64,000 nt of DNA from Buttiauxella gaviniae (GTDB lineage: Bacteria > Pseudomonadota > Gammaproteobacteria > Enterobacterales > Enterobacteriaceae), in NCBI RefSeq assembly GCF_040786275.1, contig NZ_JBFMVT010000002.1:4340001-4404000 (forward strand), given 5' to 3'. This document shows positions 24,941-33,903 of the stretch, piece by piece (position 1 is the stretch's first letter; the number at the start of each line of letters is the position of its first letter). Below the pieces are notes generated by a model. The model worked only from the letters and a program-made list of their open reading frames with translations, searched no databases and was not told where the DNA came from. The position numbers were made by a program, and so were the translations under genes.

Positions 24941-27234
24941 ATGAAATTTAAATCTGCCATCAAACCCTATCACGCTGCGGCTGGCGGCTGGGGTTCTCTT
25001 GAAGCCACAACCCGTTTTGTTATCGACAGTAAACATGCCCTCAAAAACCTGCGTAATTTAATGCGCATGAATAAAGCCAAAGGGTTTGACTGCCCAGGCT
25101 GCGCATGGGGCGATGACAATAAAAGTACCTTTAGTTTCTGCGAAAACGGCGCAAAAGCGGTGACGTGGGAAGCCACGCGCCGCTTTATCGATCGCGAATT
25201 TTTTGCTCAACACAGCGTGAGCCAACTCTACCAGCAAAGCGATTATTTCCTTGAATATCAAGGGCGACTAGTAGAGCCGCTGAGCTATAACCCGCAGACA
25301 GACCATTACGAAGCGATAAGCTGGGACGATGCGCTAACGTTGGTCGCCCAACACATTCAGGCGATGGATAATCCAGACCAGATGGAGCTGTATACCTCGG
25401 GTCGCGCCAGCAACGAAGCCTCTTATCTGTATCAACTTTTTGGCCGCATGGTCGGGACGAACAACTTCCCTGATTGCTCGAATATGTGCCACGAAGCCAG
25501 CGGCAGCGGCCTCAAGCGCAGCATTGGCGTCGGGAAAGGCACCATTCACCTGAATGATTTTGAGAAAGCCGACGCCATTTTGTGTTTGGCCAGAACCCCG
25601 GCACCAATCACCCGCGTATGCTGCATAGCCTGCGCCACGCCGCAGAAAACGGCGCGCAAATCGTCACCTTCAATACTTTGCGCGAGCGCGGCCTTGAGCG
25701 TTTTGCCGATCCGCAAAAACCGCTCGAAGTCGTCACTCCGCTGGCGGGCACCATCAGCACCTGTTATTACCAGCCGAATTTGGGCGGCGATATGGCCGCT
25801 ATCCGCGGGATGGCTAAAGCGCTGCTTGAAACGCATCGCAAGCGACAAGCCCTTGGCGAAAAAGGCATTTTTGATGAACAGTTTATCGCCGGGCATACCC
25901 ACGGCGTGGATGCGTGGTTTGCCGAAATCGACACCACCACCTGGGCGCACATTACGCATCAGTCGGGTTTAAGCGAACAGCAATTACGTGATGCCGCCGC
26001 CATTTGGCAGCAGGCCGAACGTGTGATTTGCACCTGGGCAATGGGCATTACGCAGCATAAGCATTCGCTCAATACGGTGCGCGAGATCGTCAACCTGCAA
26101 TTGTTGGGCGGCCATCTCGGCAAACCCGGCGCGGGGCTGTGCCCGGTTCGCGGGCACAGTAATGTGCAGGGCAACCGCACCATGGGTATCGATGAAAAAC
26201 CCACGGCGGCGTTACTGGATAGCCTCGCGGCGCATTTCGATTTTGAACCGCCTCGCACGCGTGGGCATAACACCGTTGAAGCCCTCGCGGCCATGCGGCG
26301 CGATGAAGTTAAGGTGTTGATTGCACTCGGTGGAAACCTTGCGGCGGCGGCACCGGACACCCCACGCACCGAAGAAGCCCTGCAACGTTGCGGCCTGACG
26401 GTGCATATCAGCACCAAACTTAACCGCAGCCACCTGGTGCCGGGTAAAGCCGCGCTCATTCTGCCAACCCTACGCACCGAAGAGGATTTGCAGGCCAGCG
26501 GACGGCAGTTTATCACCGTGGAAGACTCGTTCAGCATGGTGCACGCCTCGGAAGGCGTCGGCAAACCGATTGCTAAGACGCAGCGTTCGGAAACGGCCAT
26601 TGTTGCCGGGATTGCCCATGCGGTACTGGGCAGTGAAAAGCTGGATTGGCTGGCGCTCGCCGATGATTACAACCTGATCCGCGACCATATTGCCGCCACG
26701 GTGCCAGGCTTTGCTGATTTTAATCAGCAGTGTGAAAAACCCGGCGGATTTTATCTGGGAAATGCGGCGGCGCAACTGCGGTTTAACACGCCAAGTGGCA
26801 AAGCCGAGTTCAGTTCAGCCCCGCTCCCTGCCTCTCTTTTTGGGGATCTGGATGCGCCGTTTACCCTGCAAACGTTGCGCTCTCATGACCAATATAACAC
26901 CACAATTTATGGCCTGGATGACCGCTATCGCGGGGTTTACGGGCAGCGTGAAGTGCTGTTTATTAATCCAGACGATCTGGCGGCGTTGGCCCTTCAAGAC
27001 GGCGATTTAGTCGATATTGAAACCGTCTGGAATGATGGCATTACGCGCAAAGTCAGCGGCTTTAAAGTCGTTTCTTATCACATTCCACGGGGTAATCTCG
27101 CGGCTTATTACCCGGAAACGAACCCATTGGTTCCTCTGGCGAGTGTCGGAGATGGAACGGGCACGCCGACGTCCAAATCCGTTCCAGTGAAGGTTAGCCG
27201 TAGTATGGCTCCCGATAACAAACGCATCGCCTAG
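24941..27234 (+). pseudogene. YdeP/FdhF-type molybdopterin oxidoreductase, frameshifted
   Basis: Two overlapping frames together give one protein of about 760 residues, the length of E. coli YdeP (acid-resistance-associated formate-dehydrogenase-like protein). Part 1 (24941 to about 25587) has GFDCPGCAW, YTSGRASNEA and NFPDCSNMCHEASG, ending at KADAILC; part 2 resumes at FGQNPGTNHPRML and continues with GMGITQH-like, GHSNVQGNRT, ATKLNRSH-like and RSHDQYNTTIYG-type family segments to the stop at 27234. One extra T in the TTT at 25585-25587 would restore reading (ILCFGQNPG). No other damage is seen, so this is either a recent loss or a sequence error. Molybdopterin would be the cofactor. Regulation not visible. 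Confidence 0.85.
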
Positions 27235-27259
27235 ATACACCGCTATTCAACCAGCCCTT

Positions 27260-27284
27260 GTCGGGTAGCAGACGCTTACCCGAC
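27260..27284. repeat. REP-type palindrome
   Basis: GTCGGGTA / TTACCCGAC arms around GCAGACGC, 25 bases past the end of the YdeP-like gene. It has the same core (TCGGGT...ACCCGA) as the other REP-like units of this window and may end that transcript. Confidence 0.65.
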
Positions 27285-27450
27285 CTCCCTCCGCGTCTCT
27301 GTTACTCATTTGCAATAAATGCGAGATTTCTCATTAACAACTTTGCAATACCATAACTGAAGATTATGATAAGCCCATTATTAACCATTTGGTTCGTTAT
27401 CGGGTTTTATCATAAAGAAGTAAAGGAACACGCTTCGACAGGAGAAAGTT

Positions 27451-29841
27451 ATGGCAAGTTACACACCCCCACGCGGCCTGGCATTAGGGCTGCTGTGGGT
27501 TCTCGGCGGACTAATGGCACTGATTGGCCTCGCAATAGGTATTGGCGGGGCCTATTTAGTCGCGCTCGGCGGCTCAGGTTATTTCCTGGTGATGGGCATT
27601 GTGATGCTTATCAGCGCGGTTTTGATTTTGAAAAAGAGCACGGCGGGGCTGGTGCTTTATGGTCTGGCATTCATCGGTTCAATAATTTGGGCGATCAGCG
27701 ATGCCGGTTGGGATTTCTGGCCGCTCTTCTCGCGCCTGTTTACCTTCGCCGTGCTGGCGTTTCTCGCCGCTATTGCCTGGCCTGTTTTACGTGCCACGAA
27801 GCGTTCAGCGCCGGTAAACAAAGCGCCAGCATATGGCATTGCCGCCCTGCTCGCAGTCTGCATGCTGGTGAGCACAGGCTGGATGTTTGTGCCGCAGGTT
27901 CAGGTCACCGCCAGCGAAGAGGTGCCGGTAAAACCTGTCGCACCGGGTGACGCGCAAAAAGACTGGAAGCACTGGGGAAATACCACCCACGGCGACCGTT
28001 TTGCGGCCCTGGATCAAATCAACAAAGGCAATGTGTCTGACCTTAAAGTTGCCTGGGTGGCGCATACCGGTGATATTCCCCAGAGCAACGGCTCCGGCGC
28101 GGAAGATCAGAACACGCCGTTACAAGTTGGCGACACCTTATTCGTCTGCACGCCGTATAGCAAAGTGCTGGCGCTGGACGTGGATTCCGGTAAAGAGAAA
28201 TGGCGCTTTGATAGCCACGCAACCGCGCCAAACTGGCAGCGCTGCCGCGGCTTAGGCTATTTCGAAGAGACGACTCAACAGGCCGCTGCCTCCCTTGCCG
28301 CACCGGCTCAGCCGATGGCTTGCCCTCGCCGCCTGTTCCTGCCCACTACTGATGCGCGCCTGCTGGCGATTAACGCCGATAACGGCAAGCTGTGCGAAGA
28401 CTTTGGCGATCGCGGTACGGTCGATCTCAAAGCGGGTATGGGCGAAGTGAAACCGGGTTATTACCAGCAAACGTCTACTCCGCTGATCGCCGGTAATGTG
28501 GTTGTAGTGGGTGGCCGCGTGGCGGATAACTTCTCCACCGGCGAGCCTCCGGGCGTGGTTCGCGCCTACGATGTGCACACCGGTAAACTGGCATGGGCGT
28601 GGGATCCGGGTAACCCGGCGATTACCGGCTTGCCGCCTGAAGGCCAGACTTACACACGCGGTACGCCTAACGTTTGGTCAGCCATGTCTTATGACGCTAA
28701 ACTGGGGCTGATTTACCTGCCAACCGGCAACGCCACGCCAGATTTCTTCGGCGGAACACGTACTGCGCAAGACGATAAATACAGCTCTTCTATTGTGGCT
28801 GTAGACGCGGCAACCGGCCAGGTTCGCTGGCATTTCCAGACCACTCACCACGATCTCTGGGACTTCGATCTACCGTCGCAGCCGCTGCTGTACGATTTGC
28901 CCGATGGCAAAGGCACCACCACGCCGGTCATCGTGCAGACCTCCAAGCAGGGCATGATTTTCATGCTCAACCGCGAAACGGGCGAGCCCGTGGCGAAAGT
29001 GGAGGAACGCCCTGTTCCGCAAGGCAATGTTGAAGGCGAACGCTATTCGAAAACCCAGCCGTACTCTGTCGGTATGCCAATGATTGGCAACGAAACGCTT
29101 AAAGAGTCGGATATGTGGGGCGCAACGCCAATCGACCTGCTGATTTGCCGCATCGAGTTTAAAGGAATGCGCCACGAAGGTGTTTATACGCCACCGGGCC
29201 TCGATCGCTCGTTGCAGTATCCTGGCTCGCTCGGCGGCATGAACTGGGGCAGCGTTTCCGTTGACCCGAATAACAGCCTGATGTTTGTTAACGATATGCG
29301 TCTGGGGCTTGCGAACTACATGGTGCCTCGCGCCAATGTGGCGAAAAATGCCAGCGGTATCGAGATGGGTATTGTTCCGATGGACGGCACGCCGTATGGC
29401 GCGATGCGCGAGCGTTTCCTATCGCCGCTCGGCATTCCGTGCCAGAAACCACCGTTTGGCACCATGTCGGCGATTGACCTGAAATCAGGGAAAGTTGTCT
29501 GGCAGGTACCGGTTGGTACAGTGCAAGACACCGGCCCGCTGGGTATTCGTATGCATCTGCCGATCCCTATCGGGATGCCTACGCTCGGTGCGTCGCTGTC
29601 TACGCAATCCGGCCTGCTGTTCTTCGCCGGTACCCAGGATTTTTATCTGCGCGCGTTTGATACCGCCAACGGTAAAGAAATCTGGAAATCCCGTCTGCCG
29701 GTGGGCAGCCAGTCCGGCCCAATGACCTATGTGTCACCGAAAACAGGCAAACAGTATATTGTGATCAATGCCGGGGGCGCACGTCAGTCTCCTGACCGCG
29801 GCGATTACATTATTGCGTACGCATTGCCAGACGCGAAATAA
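27451..29841 (+). CDS. Membrane-bound PQQ-dependent dehydrogenase (glucose/quinate/shikimate family)
   Basis: A 796-residue quinoprotein related to E. coli Gcd. The N-terminal 150 residues hold about five membrane helices, which carry the ubiquinone site in this family; the rest is an eight-bladed propeller in the periplasm. Visible are the PQQ-domain segments KDWKHWGNTTHGDRF, TTHHDLWDFDLPSQP with the catalytic aspartate, DMWGATPIDLLICR and the C-terminal DYIIAYALPD. Where E. coli Gcd has AGGH (His775, near PQQ and linked to glucose specificity) this protein has AGGAR, and the loop is shorter, so quinate, shikimate or another polyol is as likely as glucose. No pqq genes lie in the window. Start ATG has AGGAGA five bases before it. 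Confidence 0.87.
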   Translation: MASYTPPRGLALGLLWVLGGLMALIGLAIGIGGAYLVALGGSGYFLVMGIVMLISAVLILKKSTAGLVLYGLAFIGSIIWAISDAGWDFWPLFSRLFTFAVLAFLAAIAWPVLRATKRSAPVNKAPAYGIAALLAVCMLVSTGWMFVPQVQVTASEEVPVKPVAPGDAQKDWKHWGNTTHGDRFAALDQINKGNVSDLKVAWVAHTGDIPQSNGSGAEDQNTPLQVGDTLFVCTPYSKVLALDVDSGKEKWRFDSHATAPNWQRCRGLGYFEETTQQAAASLAAPAQPMACPRRLFLPTTDARLLAINADNGKLCEDFGDRGTVDLKAGMGEVKPGYYQQTSTPLIAGNVVVVGGRVADNFSTGEPPGVVRAYDVHTGKLAWAWDPGNPAITGLPPEGQTYTRGTPNVWSAMSYDAKLGLIYLPTGNATPDFFGGTRTAQDDKYSSSIVAVDAATGQVRWHFQTTHHDLWDFDLPSQPLLYDLPDGKGTTTPVIVQTSKQGMIFMLNRETGEPVAKVEERPVPQGNVEGERYSKTQPYSVGMPMIGNETLKESDMWGATPIDLLICRIEFKGMRHEGVYTPPGLDRSLQYPGSLGGMNWGSVSVDPNNSLMFVNDMRLGLANYMVPRANVAKNASGIEMGIVPMDGTPYGAMRERFLSPLGIPCQKPPFGTMSAIDLKSGKVVWQVPVGTVQDTGPLGIRMHLPIPIGMPTLGASLSTQSGLLFFAGTQDFYLRAFDTANGKEIWKSRLPVGSQSGPMTYVSPKTGKQYIVINAGGARQSPDRGDYIIAYALPDAK

Positions 29842-29850
29842 GCCAAAAAA

Positions 29851-29874
29851 AACGGGTGCTAAGTGGCACCCGTT
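29851..29874. terminator. Bidirectional terminator after the PQQ dehydrogenase
   Basis: Nine-bp perfect stem AACGGGTGC / GCACCCGTT with a six-base loop, preceded by eight A and followed by TTTCAT, so it can act for both converging genes. Confidence 0.8.
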
Positions 29875-29883
29875 TCATATTAA

Positions 29884-29916
29884 CGTCGGGTGGCGCTCAC
29901 GCTTACCCGACCTACG
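29884..29916. repeat. REP-type palindrome
   Basis: CGTCGGGTGGCG-type left arm and GCTTACCCGACCTACG right arm, the standard REP-like unit of this genome, in the gap between two converging genes. Confidence 0.75.
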
Positions 29917-29930
29917 GCCCTCACATTCAG

Positions 29931-31535
29931 TTACTTCACATCTACCTGATAGAAAATGTGCTTACCAAACGGATCGACTTCATAGCCGGTCACCTCTTTA
30001 CGCACCGGTTCGAAAATCGTCGAATGCGCGATCATCACCGCAGGCATTTGGTCATGCATCATTTGCTGCGCTTCTTTATACAGCGCCACACGTTTTTCAT
30101 GATCGCTTGAGGTGCGTGCCTCCAGAATCAGCTTATCAAACGGCTGATAACACCATTTTGCCGAGTTGGAACCGCCATCTGCTGAACGGCAGGTGAACAG
30201 CGGGCCGAAGAAGTTATCCGGATCGCCCGTTGCGGTGGTCCAGCCCATCAGCGCCGCCTGGTGTTCCCCGCTTTTTACGCGTTTTAAATATTCGCCCCAT
30301 TCGTAAGTGACGACTTTTGCCGTCACGCCAATTTTCGCCCAGTCGGCCTGAATCATCTCAGCCATGCGTTTGGCGTTCGGATTGTACGGGCGCTGAACCG
30401 GCATGGCCCAGAGATCGATTGTCAGGCCATCCGCAAAACCCGCCTCTTTTAGCAGCGCTTTGGCTTTCTCCGGGTCGTATTCGTAATCTTTTAGCGTATC
30501 GTCGGCGCTCCATACGCCCGGCGGGAGCAGGTTTTTCGCCGCTGTACCGGTGCCGCGGAATACCGCTTCAATAATCGCCGGTTTATTAATCGCCATCGCC
30601 AGCGCCTGGCGTACTTTCACATTATCTGTCGGGGCTTTTTGGGTATTAAACGCCAGGAACCCGGTGTTGAGCCCCGCTTTTTGCATCAGCGTAATATCGG
30701 CGTTTTCCTTCATACGCGGCAGATCCGCCGGATTGGGGAAAGGCATTACCTGACACTCGTTTTTCTCAAGTTTTGCGAAGCGAACTGACGCATCAGGGGT
30801 AATGGAGAAGACCAGTTTGTCGATTTTGGCTTTGCCCTGCCAGTATTCCGGGAACGCGGTAAACAGAATGCGCGAATCTTTTTGGTATTGCGCAAGGCGG
30901 AACGGCCCGGTACCAATCGGGTCCATATCGACGCGCTCTGGCGTGCCCGCTTTGAGCATGGCATCCGCATATTCAGCGGAAAGAATCGAAGCGAAATACC
31001 ATCCCAAATCGGCAATAAAGGGGGCTTCTGGGTGAGTTAAGGTAAAGCGAACCGTATTATCGTCCACTTTATCAATCGCGGTAATTAATTTGCCAAATTC
31101 GAGACTTTCAAAATTGGAATAGTTTCCGTTGGAAACATTATGGTAAGGATGTTTCGGATCTTTCTGTCGCATAAACGAAAAAATCACATCGTCAGCGTTA
31201 AAATCACGGGTTGGCTTAAAATATTTATTGCTCTGGAATTTCACCCCTTTGCGCAGATGAAAAGTATACGTTTTACCATCGTCGCTTACGTCCCAGCTTT
31301 CTGCGAGGCTTGGCTGTAACTCAGTGGTGCCCACTTTGAAATCCACCAGACGGTTATAAACCGGCACGGCGCTGGCATCTACGCTTGTGCCTGAAGTATA
31401 TAACTGCGGGTTAAAGTTTTCCGGCGAACCTTCGGAACAATAAACCAGAGTTTTTGCCGCGACAGTGGAACTGACTGTCAGCGCGGCTATTATCAATGCG
31501 AGCTTTGTGGTTTTCGTTGTGATGGAAGTTTTCAT
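29931..31535 (-). CDS. DppA-like peptide ABC transporter binding protein (copy 2)
   Basis: A 534-residue periplasmic binding protein of the SBP_bac_5 family, closer to E. coli DppA than the copy at 6642-8240: mature start [50 protein letters not shown] and [16 protein letters not shown]. Signal peptide at residues 1-27 (ends TVAA before KTLVY). The ATG at 31535 has AAGGG seven bases before it; the frame extends nine codons further without a better site. It diverges from the PepT-like gene across 114 bases, suggesting a shared regulatory region and a joint role in peptide uptake and breakdown. No transporter permease genes are adjacent. Confidence 0.9.
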   Translation of the reverse strand: MKTSITTKTTKLALIIAALTVSSTVAAKTLVYCSEGSPENFNPQLYTSGTSVDASAVPVYNRLVDFKVGTTELQPSLAESWDVSDDGKTYTFHLRKGVKFQSNKYFKPTRDFNADDVIFSFMRQKDPKHPYHNVSNGNYSNFESLEFGKLITAIDKVDDNTVRFTLTHPEAPFIADLGWYFASILSAEYADAMLKAGTPERVDMDPIGTGPFRLAQYQKDSRILFTAFPEYWQGKAKIDKLVFSITPDASVRFAKLEKNECQVMPFPNPADLPRMKENADITLMQKAGLNTGFLAFNTQKAPTDNVKVRQALAMAINKPAIIEAVFRGTGTAAKNLLPPGVWSADDTLKDYEYDPEKAKALLKEAGFADGLTIDLWAMPVQRPYNPNAKRMAEMIQADWAKIGVTAKVVTYEWGEYLKRVKSGEHQAALMGWTTATGDPDNFFGPLFTCRSADGGSNSAKWCYQPFDKLILEARTSSDHEKRVALYKEAQQMMHDQMPAVMIAHSTIFEPVRKEVTGYEVDPFGKHIFYQVDVK

Positions 31536-31649
31536 GCCTGCCCTTTTATTTATAATTTTCACCCAGAATAATGCTTGTATAACGCAGCTTAATAAATAAC
31601 ATTAAATGTCGATTACAAACAAACGAATATATCCAGCCAAGGGGTAATA

Positions 31650-32879
31650 ATGTCATCGCAACTTGCAAGCCAATTAACGCAGCGCTTCTTCCGTTATCTG
31701 GCCATCACTAGCCAAAGCCAGGCTGGAGCCACCACATTGCCAAGTACCCCCGGCCAGCATGAAATGGCGCAACTACTGGCACAAGAGTTGCGCGAGCTGG
31801 GGCTGGATGATGTGGTGATTGACGACCACGCCACCGTCACCGCGGTCAAAAAAGGCAATGTCGTCGGTGCGCCACGCGTTGGGTTTATCACGCATATTGA
31901 TACCGTCGATGTCGGCCTTTCGCCGGATATTTACCCGCAGGTGCTGCGCTTTAACGGCGAGGATGTGTGCCTTAATCAGGAAAAAGACATTTGGCTGCGC
32001 ACCGCCGAACATCCGGAAATTCTCGCTTATCCGAACGAGGATATTATTTTTAGCGACGGTACCAGCGTGCTGGGCGCAGATAATAAAGCGGCAGTGACCG
32101 TGGTAATGACGCTGCTGGAAAACCTGACGCCTGACATGAAGCATGGCGATATTGTTGTGGCGTTTGTGCCGGACGAAGAAATTGGTTTGTGTGGCGCAAA
32201 AGCGCTCGACCTTGCACGGTTTGATGTCGATTTCGCCTGGACTATCGACTGTTGCGAATTAGGCGAAGTGGTCTACGAAAACTTTAATGCCGCTCATGCA
32301 GAAATTCGTTTTACAGGCGTAACGGCGCACCCAATGTCTGCCAAAGGTGTATTAGTTAATCCGTTATTAATGGCGCACGATTTCATCAGCCATTTCGACA
32401 GAAACCAAACGCCGGAAAACACCGAAGGCCGCGAAGGTTATATCTGGTTTAACGGGATGCATACCACGCAAAATGAAGCGATATTAAAAGCTAATATCCG
32501 TGATTTTGATTCGCAGATGTTTGAGCAGCGTAAACAACACATTCGCGATGTCGCGGCTAAAATTGCTTCACAGCATCCTACCGCGAAAGTCGATATTTTC
32601 ATCAGCGACACTTACAGCAATATCAGTAATGCGATCAAAGATGACCGCCGGGCTATTGATTTAATTTTTGACGCGATGAAAGAGTTGAATATTGAACCTA
32701 AGATCATCCCTATGCGCGGCGGCACTGACGGGGCAGCATTATCAGCAAAAGGGTTATTAACCCCGAACTTCTTCACCGGTGCGCATAATTTCCATTCTAA
32801 GTTTGAATTTTTACCGCTGCGGGCGTTTGAAGCCTCTTATAATGTGGCGTTAAAACTGTGTCTGTTGGCAGCTAAATAG
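31650..32879 (+). CDS. Peptidase T-like tripeptidase (M20B metallopeptidase)
   Basis: A 409-residue zinc aminopeptidase of the PepT family, expected to release the N-terminal residue of tripeptides in the cytosol. The metal and catalytic motifs are present: THIDTVD (His and catalytic Asp), SDGTSVLGADNKAA (bridging Asp), PDEEIG (catalytic and metal Glu pair), and TGAHNFHSKFEF (His ligand near the C-terminus), plus MRGGTDGAALS. Similarity to E. coli PepT is clear but not orthologue-level, and E. coli pepT sits elsewhere, so it may be a second copy. The ATG has AAGGGG nine bases before it. Divergent from the DppA-like gene. Confidence 0.88.
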   Translation: MSSQLASQLTQRFFRYLAITSQSQAGATTLPSTPGQHEMAQLLAQELRELGLDDVVIDDHATVTAVKKGNVVGAPRVGFITHIDTVDVGLSPDIYPQVLRFNGEDVCLNQEKDIWLRTAEHPEILAYPNEDIIFSDGTSVLGADNKAAVTVVMTLLENLTPDMKHGDIVVAFVPDEEIGLCGAKALDLARFDVDFAWTIDCCELGEVVYENFNAAHAEIRFTGVTAHPMSAKGVLVNPLLMAHDFISHFDRNQTPENTEGREGYIWFNGMHTTQNEAILKANIRDFDSQMFEQRKQHIRDVAAKIASQHPTAKVDIFISDTYSNISNAIKDDRRAIDLIFDAMKELNIEPKIIPMRGGTDGAALSAKGLLTPNFFTGAHNFHSKFEFLPLRAFEASYNVALKLCLLAAK

Positions 32880-32888
32880 AAAACTTGA

Positions 32889-32915
32889 GGCGGGTGGCAA
32901 TCGCACTTACCCGCC
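32889..32915. repeat. REP-type palindrome
   Basis: GGCGGGT / ACCCGCC arms with a REP-like middle (GGCAATCGCACTT), between the converging PepT-like and SDR genes. Confidence 0.6.
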
Positions 32916-32941
32916 CAGGACTCACTTCACAGGGAAACGGG

Positions 32942-33706
32942 CTATGCTCCGTTAATTGAAACGCCGCCATCGACCAAAGAGGCGGTGCCGGTCACAAACG
33001 AGGCTTCATCCGAGGCCAGCCACAATACTGCGTAAGCGATCTCTTCAGGCCTGGCAACACGTTTAAGGGCATGCAGCCCGGCCATATACACCTGTGCTTC
33101 CTCGCTGGCATTTTTATCGCGATACATATCGGTATCCACCGCCCCCGGCAATACGGAATTGACGCGGATATTCTGCGGGCCGTATTCGGAGGCTAACGCT
33201 TGCGTGAGGCCGATTAATCCGGCTTTGCTGGCAGCGTAGGAGGCGACCTGCGGAAAAGCGAAGGTGTAGCCGACAAAAGTTGAGGTAAAGATAACCGACC
33301 CGCCGCCGTGCTTGAGCATTTCGGCTATCTGGTGCTTCGCACCGAGAAATGCGCCGGTCAGGTTGATAGCCAGCGCATCGGCAAACCCTTCTGCGGAAAC
33401 GTCGGTGCTCGGGCCGTTTTCGCCTAGCGTACCGGCGTTGTTAAACGCAATATCCAGACGCCCCCATGTTTCCACCGCTTTCGCCACCAGCGCTCGGGCA
33501 TAGGTTTCTTCGCGCACATCACCGGTAACCGCGACGGCGTCGCCTCCGGCAGCCTTAATTTCCTCAACCAATTGTGCAAGTTCGGTTTCGCGCCTTGCAC
33601 CCACGACCACTTTCGCCCCTTCCGAAGCGAAGAGTTTGGCGGTGACATACCCGATGCCTGAGCTGGCTCCGGTGACAATGGCAACTTTATTAGCTAGTCG
33701 TTTCAT
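32942..33706 (-). CDS. Short-chain dehydrogenase/reductase
   Basis: A 254-residue classical SDR with the cofactor motif TGASSGIGYVTAKLF (12-26), NNAGTLG, catalytic Ser in FTSTFVGY, and YAASKAG with the catalytic Tyr and Lys. The C-terminal ITEP-like region VTGTASLVDGGVSINGA is typical of this fold. An arginine at the end of the second strand (VVVGARRET) favours NADPH. The substrate is unknown and no pathway genes adjoin it. It is flanked by REP elements on both sides, so it is probably transcribed alone. Confidence 0.88.
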   Translation of the reverse strand: MKRLANKVAIVTGASSGIGYVTAKLFASEGAKVVVGARRETELAQLVEEIKAAGGDAVAVTGDVREETYARALVAKAVETWGRLDIAFNNAGTLGENGPSTDVSAEGFADALAINLTGAFLGAKHQIAEMLKHGGGSVIFTSTFVGYTFAFPQVASYAASKAGLIGLTQALASEYGPQNIRVNSVLPGAVDTDMYRDKNASEEAQVYMAGLHALKRVARPEEIAYAVLWLASDEASFVTGTASLVDGGVSINGA

Positions 33707-33790
33707 GAGAACACCTCAGTGAAGCGGTCAGAAATTGACCGCTCAAGGAGTATGGTATTCGGTGAGGATTAAGGAAAGTTGAAGGGGCAA

Positions 33791-33876
33791 CGTCGGGTGG
33801 CGCTTACGCTTACCCGATCGACAAAACCGTTAATGACCGGGAATTTGTAGGGCGGATAAACGTAGTGCCATCCGCC
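33791..33876. repeat. REP pair (BIME-like)
   Basis: Two REP-like palindromes, one at 33791-33818 (CGTCGGGTGGCG ... TTACCCGAT) and one at 33851-33876 (GGCGGATAAACG ... CCATCCGCC), lie 32 bases apart in opposite orientation between the SDR gene and the hrpA 3' end. Confidence 0.7.
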
Positions 33877-33903
33877 GGAAATGACGGATGGCACGTAATA
33901 GCG

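Noticed and set aside
25575-25600. Programmed frameshifting in the YdeP-like gene
   Set aside because: No slippery heptamer or downstream structure was recognised; homologues are read in one frame, so mutation or error is simpler.
27366-27950. 194-codon plus-strand frame overlapping the PQQ dehydrogenase start
   Set aside because: It is a frame shadow of the dehydrogenase gene, with no plausible domain and unusual Arg-rich composition.
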